DNA from: Aquabacter spiritensis
Lineage (GTDB): Bacteria > Pseudomonadota > Alphaproteobacteria > Rhizobiales > Xanthobacteraceae
Direction of reading: 5' to 3'
Length of the DNA stretch: 64,000 nt
NCBI RefSeq assembly: GCF_004346185.1
Contig: NZ_SMAI01000002.1
Location: 62,001 to 126,000 of the forward strand
The position numbers were made by a program, and so were the translations under genes. The notes under the pieces are model-generated. The model ran no database searches, had not been told where the DNA came from, and saw nothing but the letters and a program-made list of their open reading frames with translations. This document shows, one piece after another, positions 47,154 to 55,720 of this stretch; position 1 is the first letter of the stretch, and every line of letters starts with the position of its first letter.

Positions 47154-48902
47154 TCAGTGGTCGAAGCGCAGCGCGATCCGGGCGCGGGCGCCGAGGCGGC
47201 CGAACGTGACGCGGTCGCCGAGCCGCGTCAGCATATAGGCGGCGAAGGCCGCGACCTCCTTCGCGTCGCCGAGCAGCGCGTCCGGCGAGGGCCGCTCCTT
47301 GGGCGCCTCCAGGACTTCGCCCTGATAGAGGATGAAGACGTCGAGATGGGTCTCGTCGAACCGGGCGCGCAGCTCCACCGGGCCGGCGGCGAGTTCGGTG
47401 TCGAGCACGATTTCGAGCGCCTGCGCGGCGACCGGGATCGCGGCGGCGATGACGTCGCGGCGCGCGCCCCAGAGCCCGCCCTGGATTTCAAGGAAGTCCT
47501 GCACCGCCAGGAAGGCGTTCTCCCCTGCCTGCACCGTGCGCGTGCTCTCCCGCGAGATGCCGATCCGGAACAGCAGGTTCAGCAGGATGGCGAGGCAGGC
47601 CGAGACGGTCAGCGGGGTAGAGAACAAAGGCTGCGCCCAGCCGGGCAATTGATCGTAGATCGGCAGCAGGGCCACGGACAGGCCCGCCAGCATGGACAGA
47701 CCGACCAGGAAGACGCGCCGTTCGCTGAGCCGCCGCGAGAGAATGAGGTCCATCCCCGCGACCAGAAGATAGGAGGCGGTGTAGAGCAGGATGCCGCCGA
47801 TCACCGGGGAGGGAATGAGGGTCAGGGCGACGATCGCCTTGGGGAAGAAGGCGGTGGCGAACAGCAGGATCCCGGCGACGATGCCGATGATGCGCGCGGT
47901 CGCCCCCGAAGCGAAGGCGAGGCCGACCGCCGAGGAGGACAGGCTCGACTGGAAGCCGGTGGTCAGCCCGTTCAGGATGTTTCCGATTCCCAGCGCCTTG
48001 ACCGCCCGCTCGGCCGCCGCCATGTCGGCCCGGCGCCAGTCCGCATCGTTCATCTTTTCCAGCGACAGCGTCGTGCTCAGCACGTCCACAATGCTCATGA
48101 GCACCATCAGGCCCATCAGCGGCAGCAGGCTGGCATCGAGCCGCAGCGCCGGCAGCGCAAGGCTCGGCAGGGCCACGGTATCGACCTCGGCGAGCACGGC
48201 CGAGCTGCCGGTCTCGCCGGTGAAGGCGGCGACGATCCAGCCGGTGGCGGCTCCGGCGAGCACCGCGAACAGTTTCAGGCGCCGCGGCGCGAACACCGTG
48301 ACCCCGACAATGACGCACAGGGTGACGGCGGCGACCGAGAAGGCTGCCCCCGAAACCGCCGTCTCGGCCCCGTCCATCCCGAGCGCCCGGCGCAGAGCGG
48401 GGGCGGCGAGCGAGACCCCCAGCATCGATACGGCGACGCCGCACACTTCCGGCGGCAACAGGATCCGAAGCGGGCGGACCACCCGCGCCAGGACGAGCTG
48501 GCAGAGGCCGGTGAGCACGAGATGCGCCGCCATCAAGGCGGGTCCGCCCAAGGTCATGGCGGTGACGGCGAGCGGGATGGCGCCGGGGGAGGGGACGTGG
48601 ACCGCCAGATAGCCGCTGCCGAATCGCGTGCGGGCGCATTGGACGATGGTGGCGAGGCCGATGCAGAGCGTAGTCGCGGTGAGGATCGACTGGGTCGCCG
48701 CCGGCGAGAGGCCGGCCTCGGTCGCCGCCACCAGAGGGTAGAGCAGATAGGTCAAGGCCAGCATGGCATGCTGGGCGGCGAGCGGGATCAAAGCCGAAGG
48801 CGGAACCGTGTCGTCGAGCGCGTAGAGAAGGTCGGGGGGGCGGCGTGGCGGGCGGAGCGGACCGGGCGGCGGCCCGAGAAGCCGGCGCATCCAGCGCGGC
48901 AT
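47154..48902 (-). CDS. NCS2 (xanthine/uracil) family permease with C-terminal cytoplasmic domain
   Basis: 582 residues, about 130 more than ordinary NCS2 permeases. Membrane core from about 40 to 460 with the repeating helix pattern; GNILNGLTTGFQSSLSSSAV and FPKAIVALTLIPSPVIGGIL match NCS2 family motifs. The C-terminal 120 residues (after GENAFLAVQDFLEIQGGLWG) are soluble and end VTFGRLGARARIALRFDH, perhaps an ATPase-like or anti-sigma-like fold. Substrate purine or pyrimidine base inferred from family only. Start at 48902 (or the Met four codons later) follows a tandem repeat in the leader. Confidence 0.85.
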   Translation of the reverse strand: MPRWMRRLLGPPPGPLRPPRRPPDLLYALDDTVPPSALIPLAAQHAMLALTYLLYPLVAATEAGLSPAATQSILTATTLCIGLATIVQCARTRFGSGYLAVHVPSPGAIPLAVTAMTLGGPALMAAHLVLTGLCQLVLARVVRPLRILLPPEVCGVAVSMLGVSLAAPALRRALGMDGAETAVSGAAFSVAAVTLCVIVGVTVFAPRRLKLFAVLAGAATGWIVAAFTGETGSSAVLAEVDTVALPSLALPALRLDASLLPLMGLMVLMSIVDVLSTTLSLEKMNDADWRRADMAAAERAVKALGIGNILNGLTTGFQSSLSSSAVGLAFASGATARIIGIVAGILLFATAFFPKAIVALTLIPSPVIGGILLYTASYLLVAGMDLILSRRLSERRVFLVGLSMLAGLSVALLPIYDQLPGWAQPLFSTPLTVSACLAILLNLLFRIGISRESTRTVQAGENAFLAVQDFLEIQGGLWGARRDVIAAAIPVAAQALEIVLDTELAAGPVELRARFDETHLDVFILYQGEVLEAPKERPSPDALLGDAKEVAAFAAYMLTRLGDRVTFGRLGARARIALRFDH

Positions 48903-48970
48903 CCTGCGTCCGCGCCCCGCCGGGCTGCGCCGTTTTCCCGCTCTTGCCCACTCGTCCAAATGCCGTTCTC

Positions 48971-49034
48971 CGCCGCCCCGCCGCTCCGCCGCTCCGCCGC
49001 CCCGCCGCTCCGCCGCTCCGCCGCTCCGCCGAAC
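48971..49034. repeat. 8-bp tandem repeat in the permease leader
   Basis: Seven consecutive copies of CGCCGCYC and a degenerate eighth. It lies 69 bp upstream of the permease start and 117 bp past the nudC stop. The unit is not a multiple of three, so copy-number change would shift any reading frame running through it. Confidence 0.85.
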
Positions 49035-49150
49035 CGTTCGGCTCCATACTGGCGCATTTGGCCCCGGTTTGCAGCGGGGTGGGGCGGCGGTTCCGATCCA
49101 GCCCCGCTCCCGCGCGAGACAACGATTTTCCGACCCGATCCGATCCCGGA

Positions 49151-50113
49151 TCAGGCCCGCTCGCGGCGCGCGCCGGCCGGCGGGTGCGCTCCGGCGACGA
49201 AGGCCCGGATGAGGTGGTGCGCGATCGCCACCGGCGGCGGGGTGAACAGGCCCTCGGGATGGGTGCGCGCGAGCATCAGCGCCACCTCGGACCGGTCGAA
49301 CCAGCGGGCATCCTCGAGTTCGCTGCGGTCGACGACGATGTCGTCGCCGAGTGCCTCGGCCTGGCAGCCGATCATCAGCGACATGGGGAATGGCCAGGGC
49401 TGGGAGGCGAGATAGGAGACCGCCCCGGTCTCGATCCCGGATTCCTCGAGCAGCTCGCGGCGCACCGCCTCCTCGACGGTCTCGCCGGGCTCGACGAAGC
49501 CGGCGAGCGCCGACCACATGCCCGGGGCGAAATGCGCCTGCCGGCCGAGCAGGCAGCGCGCGCCGCGGGAGCTGAGCATGATCACGACCGGGTCGGTGCG
49601 GGGAAAGTGCTGCGCCCCGCAAGCGGTGCAGTCGCGCCGCCAGCCGCCTTCGATGATGCGCGTCTCGGTGCCGCAATTGGCGCAGAAGCGGTGCCGCAAA
49701 TGCCAGGTGCCGAGCGCCTTGCCGCAGGCGAGGGGGCCGAGATGCTCGGGCCCGAACAGCCCCGCGACGGCGGTCGAGCGCAGATCGGAGACAAAGAATC
49801 CGGCGGCCTCCATCTCCTCGCGCCGGGCGGGATCGAACCTTGCGGCGAAGCGCGGCGCACCGTCGCTGAGGCCGAGAAACAGCGGCATCCCGCCGCCCAG
49901 CGCCGCCACCGCGGCGGCGTCGAACAGCGGGTCGAGCGCCGCGCCGCGCCGCTGCGCCGCCACCAATTCGCCGCCCCAGAGATAGGTCCGCGCGTCCGGC
50001 CGGGCGGCGAGCGCCTCGGCCTCGCCCCGGCGGTTGGCCGCCCGGTCGAGCGGGCTGTCGACATAGCCGAGGGCCGGCCAGGGGCCGAGATCGGGAATCG
50101 GGTCGGAGGTCAT
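49151..50113 (-). CDS. nudC: NADH pyrophosphatase / RNA deNADding NUDIX hydrolase NudC
   Basis: Hydrolyses NAD(H) and NAD-capped RNA. 320 residues. NUDIX-like N domain, zinc ribbon with CANCG and CTACG, catalytic Nudix box (GFVEPGETVEEAV through RRELLEESGI) and the NudC signature SQPWPFPMS. Start at 50113 is family-like though no strong ribosome site is visible. It precedes the permease gene with the repeat between. Confidence 0.94.
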   Translation of the reverse strand: MTSDPIPDLGPWPALGYVDSPLDRAANRRGEAEALAARPDARTYLWGGELVAAQRRGAALDPLFDAAAVAALGGGMPLFLGLSDGAPRFAARFDPARREEMEAAGFFVSDLRSTAVAGLFGPEHLGPLACGKALGTWHLRHRFCANCGTETRIIEGGWRRDCTACGAQHFPRTDPVVIMLSSRGARCLLGRQAHFAPGMWSALAGFVEPGETVEEAVRRELLEESGIETGAVSYLASQPWPFPMSLMIGCQAEALGDDIVVDRSELEDARWFDRSEVALMLARTHPEGLFTPPPVAIAHHLIRAFVAGAHPPAGARRERA

Positions 50114-50190
50114 GGGGGGCGCCTGAGGCGGATGGAGAGCTTCCGGACGGTGGCACGCGGCGCGCAGCGAGGCAAGCCGCCGCGCTTTGG

Positions 50191-50601
50191 CTATCCCGCG
50201 CGCCCGAGCCGGTCCCGCAGCAGAGCGACGCGGCCGTCGAGGTCCGGCCCCAAAGGCACGCGCGGCCCGGCGCCGAAGGGCGGCCCCGGCCAGGCGGCGT
50301 CGCCGGGGGAGCGGCCGATGATATGGACGTGAAGCTGGGCGACCATGTTGCCGAGGGCGGCGACGTTGAGCTTCGCGCAGCCGCTCGCCGCCTTGAGCGC
50401 GGCGGAGGCCGCGGCGATCTCCTCCATGAGGAGGGCGCGCTCCGCCGCCGGCAGGTCGATGATCTCGACCAGATCGGGCCGGCGGGGGACGAGCACGATC
50501 CAGAAGAAGCGGGCATCGTCGACGAGGCGCACATGGCACAGCGGCAGGTCGCCGAGCGGCGGGCCGTCGGCGGCGAGGCGGGGATCGAGGCGGAAGGTCA
50601 T
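50191..50601 (-). CDS. HIT-family protein
   Basis: 136 residues with the histidine triad region QLHVHIIGRSPGD: His91 and His93 are present, but the third position (95) is Ile. Such alphaproteobacterial HIT proteins are common and their substrate is unknown. The N-terminal FRLDPRLAADGPPLGDLPLC segment is shared by this subgroup. Gap of 77 bp to nudC downstream on the same strand. Confidence 0.88.
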   Translation of the reverse strand: MTFRLDPRLAADGPPLGDLPLCHVRLVDDARFFWIVLVPRRPDLVEIIDLPAAERALLMEEIAAASAALKAASGCAKLNVAALGNMVAQLHVHIIGRSPGDAAWPGPPFGAGPRVPLGPDLDGRVALLRDRLGRAG

Positions 50602-50719
50602 GGCCTGTTCTGGCGCGCGGCCAAGCGGCGCGCAAGCGCCGGACCGCGAATCGGGGGCGCCCTTCGCCCCCGCCTTTCCCCCGCCCTTGCCAAGCCGGCT
50701 CTTTGCCCCGATATAGGCG

Positions 50720-50820
50720 TCGGGAGGTTGGCGGTGGACGAGCCACTCGCCAACCGGGTCAGGTCCGGAAGGAAGCAGCCCCAACGAGCCCGGTCTCGGG
50801 TCTCTGACCAGCCTCCCACC
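50720..50820 (+). ncRNA. ffs: Signal recognition particle RNA (small bacterial type)
   Basis: RNA part of the SRP that binds Ffh and targets nascent membrane proteins. The GGTCAGGTCCGGAAGGAAGC core with the SRP tetraloop/asymmetric loop is intact at 50757-50777. The 5' GGGAGGTTGG (50722-) pairs with 3' CCAGCCTCCC to close the hairpin. About 100 nt, typical of Gram-negative 4.5S RNA. dnaX follows. Confidence 0.92.
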
Positions 50821-50839
50821 TCTCCCCACGGGGCACGCC

Positions 50840-51037
50840 ATGCTCGGGTGGATCAGCAAGGCCCGCAGGCCCGAACAGAGCGCCGCCATCGTCCTGATCG
50901 TCACCGCGGTGACGGCGGCGGTGCGCTTTCCTCACGACACGGCGACCGATCTCGCCTTTTGCGCGCTCGCCCTGCTGCTCGGCTTCGGCGGGGCCTGGGC
51001 GCTGCTCCGGTTCGCCAAGACCCGAGAGACGGCGTGA
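50840..51037 (+). CDS. Candidate small membrane protein between ffs and dnaX
   Basis: 65 residues with two predicted membrane helices (SAAIVLIVTAVTAAVRF and LAFCALALLLGFGGAWALL). ATG follows a weak GGGG sequence. It ends 52 bp before dnaX. I do not recognise it. A hydrophobic GC-rich reading frame can arise by chance, so it is a candidate only. Confidence 0.5.
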   Translation: MLGWISKARRPEQSAAIVLIVTAVTAAVRFPHDTATDLAFCALALLLGFGGAWALLRFAKTRETA

Positions 51038-51089
51038 ATCTGGTGTCGGCGGATGGGCATCGGGTCCGCCGAAATGATATGAAGGCGCC

Positions 51090-52880
51090 ATGAGCGCCGA
51101 CGCCCCCGAGGATATGCCCGCCTTCGACCTCCCCGCCGCGAGCCCGCCGGTTCAGGCGACGCCCTATCGCGTTCTGGCGCGCAAATACCGGCCGCAGACC
51201 TTCGACGATCTGATCGGCCAGGAGGCGATGGTCCGCACGCTCTCCAACGCCTTCGCCTCCGGCCGCATCGCCCAGGCCTATCTCCTGACCGGCGTGCGCG
51301 GGGTGGGAAAGACCACCACCGCCCGCATCCTCGCCCGTGCCCTGAATTACGAGCCGATGGAGGGCGGCGGCGGGCCGAGCCTCGACCTCTCGGTGCCGGG
51401 CCGGCATTGCCGCGACATCATCGAATCGCGCCATGTCGACGTGCTGGAGATGGACGCCGCCTCCAACACCTCGATCAACGACGTGCGCGAGATCATCGAG
51501 GGCTCGCGCTACCGCCCGGTCATGGCGCGGTACAAGGTCTATATCATCGACGAAGTGCACATGCTCTCCACGGCGGCCTTCAACGGCCTGCTGAAGACCC
51601 TGGAGGAGCCGCCGGAACATGTGAAATTCGTGTTCGCCACCACCGAGATCCGCAAGGTGCCGGTGACCGTGCTCTCGCGCTGCCAGCGCTTCGACCTGCG
51701 GCGGGTGGAATCGGGCGTGCTCTCCGCCCATCTCGCCGGCATCTGCGCGAAGGAGGGGGTGGAGATCGAGGCCGGGGCGCGCGCCATCATCGCCCGCGCC
51801 GCGGAAGGCTCGGTGCGCGACGCGCTCTCGCTGCTCGACCAGGCGATCGCCCATGGCGGCGGACGCGTCGACGAGGAGGAGGTGCGGCGCCTGCTCGGCC
51901 TCGCCGACCGCGCGCGCATCATCGATCTGTTCGAGGTGCTGATGGGCGGCGACCTCGCCGCCGCGCTGCGCCAGTTCCGCGACCTCTACGATGCCGGCGC
52001 CGACCCGGTCGTGACGCTCGCCGACCTCGCGGAATTCACCCATCTCGTCACCTGCTTCAAGCTGCTGCCGGAAGCCCCGTCCGACGCCGCTCTGGTCGAG
52101 GCGGAGCGCGAGCGGGGCCTGGTGTTCGCGGCCAAGCTGCAGATCCGCGATCTGTCGCGGGTCTGGCAGATGCTGCTGAAGGGGATCGCCGAGACCCAGC
52201 AGGCCGCCAAGCCCGCCCAGGCGGCCGAAATGGTTCTGGTGCGGGTGGCCTATCTGGCGGACCTGCCCTCCCCGGAAGACGCGCTGCGCCGGCTGAAGGA
52301 TATGCCGGAGAGCGGATCCGCGCCCCAGTCCGCACCGCAGGCCCCACCGCCTTCGGGCGGCGGCGGTCAGCGTCTCGCTCTGGCGGCGCGCTCCGATCCG
52401 GCGCCGGACGCCGCGCCGCGCCGGGCGCAGGACGGCCCGCGCCTCGCTTCGCTGGCCGACTTGGTGGCGCTGGTGACCGCCCAGCGCGACATCCTGCTGA
52501 AGCATGCGATCGAGACCCAGATGCGGCTGATCCGCTTCGAGGAGGGGCGCATCGAATTCGTCCAGACGCCGGGCGGCAATCCGAGCCTGGCGCAGGACCT
52601 CTCCCGCAAGCTCCAGGACTGGACCGGGCGGCGCTGGCTGGTGACCCTGGCGCCGGGCCACAGCGGCGCGCCGACCTTGGCGGAGGCCGCCGCCGCGGCC
52701 AAGGCCGAGCGGGAGGACGGCATCCGCGCCGATCCACTCGTCGCCGCCGTGCTGGCGCGCTTTCCCGGCGCGCAGATCGTCGACGTGCGGGCGCGCGAGG
52801 AGCCCGCCGAACAGGGGCTCGCTCCGGTCGAGGAGGATGCCTATATGGGGACGGGCCCGGACGAAGCGGGCGACGACTGA
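51090..52880 (+). CDS. dnaX: DNA polymerase III gamma/tau subunit
   Basis: Clamp-loader ATPase, 596 residues. Walker A GVRGVGKT at 68-75, Walker B DEVH in YIIDEVHMLS, sensor 1 in FVFATTEIRKVPVTVLSRC. The zinc-binding module usually after the Walker A is reduced to one Cys (GRHCRDIIESRHVDVLEMDA). The linker and C-terminal tau region follow domain III. ybaB begins 12 bp downstream. Confidence 0.95.
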   Translation: MSADAPEDMPAFDLPAASPPVQATPYRVLARKYRPQTFDDLIGQEAMVRTLSNAFASGRIAQAYLLTGVRGVGKTTTARILARALNYEPMEGGGGPSLDLSVPGRHCRDIIESRHVDVLEMDAASNTSINDVREIIEGSRYRPVMARYKVYIIDEVHMLSTAAFNGLLKTLEEPPEHVKFVFATTEIRKVPVTVLSRCQRFDLRRVESGVLSAHLAGICAKEGVEIEAGARAIIARAAEGSVRDALSLLDQAIAHGGGRVDEEEVRRLLGLADRARIIDLFEVLMGGDLAAALRQFRDLYDAGADPVVTLADLAEFTHLVTCFKLLPEAPSDAALVEAERERGLVFAAKLQIRDLSRVWQMLLKGIAETQQAAKPAQAAEMVLVRVAYLADLPSPEDALRRLKDMPESGSAPQSAPQAPPPSGGGGQRLALAARSDPAPDAAPRRAQDGPRLASLADLVALVTAQRDILLKHAIETQMRLIRFEEGRIEFVQTPGGNPSLAQDLSRKLQDWTGRRWLVTLAPGHSGAPTLAEAAAAAKAEREDGIRADPLVAAVLARFPGAQIVDVRAREEPAEQGLAPVEEDAYMGTGPDEAGDD

Positions 52881-52892
52881 CGGAGCTGCGGA

Positions 52893-53213
52893 ATGCGCGA
52901 CCTCATGGGCATGATGAAGCAGGCCAAGGAGCTTCAGGACCGCATGCAGCAGATGCAGGCGGAGCTGGACAGCATCGAGGTCGAAGGCGCCGCGGGAGGC
53001 GGCCTCGTCACCGTGCGGCTCACCGCCAAGGGTGAGGCCAAGGCGGTGCGGATCGATCCCAGCCTCCTCAAGCCCGACGAGGGCGAGATCCTGGAAGACC
53101 TCCTGGTCGCGGCGCTCGGCGATGCCCGCGTCAAGGCCGAGCGGGTGATGCAGGAAAAGATGTCCGCGCTCTCCGGCGGCCTGTCTTTGCCGCCCGGCCT
53201 CAAGCTGTTCTGA
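52893..53213 (+). CDS. ybaB: YbaB/EbfC nucleoid-associated protein
   Basis: 106 residues. The sequence LMGMMKQAKELQDRMQQMQA, then VEGAAGGGLVTVRLTAKGEA, is characteristic of YbaB, a dimeric DNA-binding protein. Normally followed by recR; here the globin/HPP pair intervenes. Confidence 0.95.
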   Translation: MRDLMGMMKQAKELQDRMQQMQAELDSIEVEGAAGGGLVTVRLTAKGEAKAVRIDPSLLKPDEGEILEDLLVAALGDARVKAERVMQEKMSALSGGLSLPPGLKLF

Positions 53214-53220
53214 GCCCAAT

Positions 53221-53607
53221 CTAGACGGGGCGGCGTGCCGGATCGAACAGGATCCCCGCCTCCAGGCTGCGCGCGATGCGTTCCGCCCGCTCGGTCAGCA
53301 GCGCCGCGACCTCCGGCGGAAACCGTTCCGCGGCGGTCTCGCGCCACAGGCCGAGCCAGACCGGAAACAAAGCGGCGAAGCGCTCCGGGGCGAGCGGCAG
53401 GGCCTTGTGCGCCGCGAGGGGATTGCCCGCATAGCCGCCGGACTTGAGCAGCACCGCACCCCAGAAGGCCGCGAGCGTGTCCATATGGTGCGGCCAGTCC
53501 TCGACCGCCGCCGCAAACACCGGGCCGAGCGCGGGATCGCGCCGGACCTTGTCGTAAAAGGCGTCGAGATGCGCCCGGATCGCCGCCGGGTCGAGGGGCG
53601 CGGTCAT
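53221..53607 (-). CDS. Group III truncated hemoglobin
   Basis: 128 residues. FYDKVRRDPALGPVF, WPHHMDTLAAFW, KSGGYAGNP and AHKALPL are the group III trHb motifs; His67 is the likely proximal heme ligand. These globins bind oxygen or NO and their role is unresolved. Overlaps the upstream HPP gene by 4 bp, on the strand opposite dnaX-ybaB. Confidence 0.93.
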   Translation of the reverse strand: MTAPLDPAAIRAHLDAFYDKVRRDPALGPVFAAAVEDWPHHMDTLAAFWGAVLLKSGGYAGNPLAAHKALPLAPERFAALFPVWLGLWRETAAERFPPEVAALLTERAERIARSLEAGILFDPARRPV

Positions 53608-54773
53608 GTCGCGCCCGCCTGCGGACCCGCCAGCCGGTCGCGGAACAAGGCGGCGATCAAATCGGACTGGGTGACGATGCCCGCGAGCTGGTCGTTCGAA
53701 TCCACCACCGGCACGGCATGAAGGCCGCCATCGGCCATCAGCGGAACGAGGTCGGCGATCGGCGTCTCGGGCCGGGCGGCGCGCACGGTCACGGTCATGA
53801 TTTCCTGCACCGAGCCCTGCGGCGCCCGGGCGAGCCGGACGACGTGGCGCAGCCGCTGGGCGAACGCGACCCGCGGCCCCTTGATCCCCCAGGCCGCTTT
53901 GTCCAGCAGATCCGACTGGGTGACGATCCCGACCACCCGCGCGCTCTCGGTCGTCACCGGCAGCGCCTTGACATGGTGGCCGCGCAGCAAATGCAGCGCC
54001 TCGCGCATCGAGGCCTCCGGGGCGATCGCCACGACGTCGCGGGACATGATGTCGGCGCAGCGGATCTCGCCCGAGCGCCGCGCATAGGCGCGCACTTCGG
54101 CGAGGCGCAGCACCTGTTCGAGGTCGGCGCGGCTGACGTCGAGCAGCCGGTCATATTGCTTCAGGGCGGCGTCGAGATCGGCGGCCGAGAAGCCGAGCCG
54201 GGCGGAGGGCGCGGGATCGCGCGTGGCGCGGCCCGCTGCCGGGGCGGCGGCGGGATATTGCCGGCCGGTGGCGGCGTTGAAGGCGAGCGCGGCGGCGAGG
54301 AGAAGAAGCGAGTTGAGCAGCACCGGGGCGAGGATGAAGGCGTAGCCGGCGCTGCGGACGGCTTCCCCGCCCAGCACCGCGGTCAGCGCCACGGCCCCGC
54401 TCGGCGGATGCAGGCAGCGCAGCGCGAGCATCAAAGCGATGGCGAGGCCGGCCGCGAGACCCGCGGCCAGCAGCGCATCGGGCACGATCTGCGCCGCCGT
54501 CACGCCGACCAGCCCGGCGACGAGATTGCCGCCGATCAGCGACCAGGGCTGCGCCAGCGGGCTCGCCGGCACCGCGAACAGCAGCACCGAGGAGGCCCCC
54601 ATGGGCGCGATCAGCAAGGGCAGCGGCGCGTCCGCCCCGAGCGCGAAGCGGGTCGCGACGCCGGTCACGACGAGGCCGATCAGGGCGCCACTCCCGGCGC
54701 GGAGCCATTCGGCGGGGCTGACCGGGGCGAGGGTGGGACGGAAGCGTGCGAGCAGATCGGTCCAGGCGGGCAT
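53604..54773 (-). CDS. HPP-family membrane protein with tandem CBS domains
   Basis: 389 residues. N-terminal HPP domain with four or five membrane helices (APMGASSVLLFAVPASPLAQ, then CLHPPSGAVALTAVLGG holds the HPP motif). Linker of about 50 residues, then two CBS domains (CADIMSRDVVAIAPEASMRE and VQEIMTVTVRAARPETPIAD) with the paired ending VGIVTQSDLLDK/AGIVTQSDLIAA. HPP proteins include nitrite transporters; CBS domains bind adenosyl nucleotides. Coupled to the globin gene, so nitrogen-oxide handling is a reasonable inference. Confidence 0.92.
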   Translation of the reverse strand: MPAWTDLLARFRPTLAPVSPAEWLRAGSGALIGLVVTGVATRFALGADAPLPLLIAPMGASSVLLFAVPASPLAQPWSLIGGNLVAGLVGVTAAQIVPDALLAAGLAAGLAIALMLALRCLHPPSGAVALTAVLGGEAVRSAGYAFILAPVLLNSLLLLAAALAFNAATGRQYPAAAPAAGRATRDPAPSARLGFSAADLDAALKQYDRLLDVSRADLEQVLRLAEVRAYARRSGEIRCADIMSRDVVAIAPEASMREALHLLRGHHVKALPVTTESARVVGIVTQSDLLDKAAWGIKGPRVAFAQRLRHVVRLARAPQGSVQEIMTVTVRAARPETPIADLVPLMADGGLHAVPVVDSNDQLAGIVTQSDLIAALFRDRLAGPQAGAT

Positions 54774-54978
54774 GGGCCATCCAATGGCGCCGCGACCGCC
54801 GGAGGGCGCGGGAGACGCGAGGAAATGCCCAACAAACTAGCAATCGCTCAAAGCGGGAGCAATCCCGGCTCCGGGCTCGCGCGGCGGCCCGCGCTTCCGG
54901 GACACCCGTTGCGCGCGCACCATGGCAATGCCCGCCCGCCCGCGCTACATGCGGATCGTCGCCACGAGATCTTCGCCC

Positions 54979-55584
54979 ATGCCCCGTGCCGTCGCCGGCC
55001 CCGAAATCGAACGCCTGATCCAGCTCTTGGCGCGCCTGCCCGGCCTCGGCCCGCGCTCGGCGCGGCGCGCGGCGCTGCATCTGATCAAGAAGCGCGAGAC
55101 GCTGATGCAGCCGCTCGCGGCGGCCTTCGACGACGCGCTCGGCAAGATCGTCACCTGCCGGGTGTGCGGCAATATCGACGTCCGCGACCCGTGCACGGTC
55201 TGCACCGATGCGGAGCGGGAAGTCGGAACGCTGATCGTGGTGGCCGACGTGTCGGATCTCTGGGCGCTGGAACGGGCGGGGACGATCCGCGCCAAATACC
55301 ATGTGCTCGGCGGGGTGCTTTCGCCGCTCGACGGCATCGGGCCGGACGATCTCAATCTCTCCGGCCTGGTCCAGCGGGTGCACCAGGACGAGGTCCGCGA
55401 GGTGATCCTCGCGCTCGGCGCCACCGTCGATGCCCAGACCACGGCGCATTACATCACCGATCTGCTGCGCGGCCGCGACGTGGCGGTGACGCGGCTCGCG
55501 CATGGCGTGCCGGTTGGCGGCGAATTGGATTATCTCGACGAGGGCACTTTGTCCGCCGCGATGCGGGCGCGCACCCCGCTCTAG
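54979..55584 (+). CDS. recR: Recombination mediator RecR
   Basis: 201 residues, standard length. Helix-hairpin-helix ([20 protein letters not shown]), zinc finger C60/C63/C72/C75, and Toprim domain ([20 protein letters not shown]). Loads RecA with RecO/F in gap repair. ATG 54979 fits the family; an upstream frame to 54922 is unlikely. Confidence 0.95.
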   Translation: MPRAVAGPEIERLIQLLARLPGLGPRSARRAALHLIKKRETLMQPLAAAFDDALGKIVTCRVCGNIDVRDPCTVCTDAEREVGTLIVVADVSDLWALERAGTIRAKYHVLGGVLSPLDGIGPDDLNLSGLVQRVHQDEVREVILALGATVDAQTTAHYITDLLRGRDVAVTRLAHGVPVGGELDYLDEGTLSAAMRARTPL

Positions 55585-55626
55585 CGCGGTAAAACGTTCT
55601 ACGCCAATGATTTAGAGACTGATTCA

Positions 55627-55651
55627 CCGATCATGTTCGAGCCCTGATCGG
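55627..55651. terminator. Hairpin between convergent recR and ferritin genes
   Basis: Seven-base perfect stem CCGATCA / TGATCGG with an 11-nt loop, 42 bp after the recR stop. No T tract. The surrounding AACGTTCTACGCCAATGATT sequence looks like a common intergenic element of Hyphomicrobiales. Confidence 0.4.
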
Positions 55652-55720
55652 ATCCGGCGCTGCGGCGTGCCGGCGCTGCCGCGCGCCCCGGCGCAACCGG
55701 GGCACGCGGGGCGCGCGGTC

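Noticed and set aside
48971-49034. Repeat as CRISPR array
   Set aside because: Units are 8 bp with no spacers and no cas genes nearby.
47154-50534. Single minus-strand frame of 1126 codons spanning permease, repeat and nudC region
   Set aside because: The two known proteins are separate families with their own starts; the frame through the leader is low-complexity Arg/Ala/Gly sequence generated by the tandem repeat.
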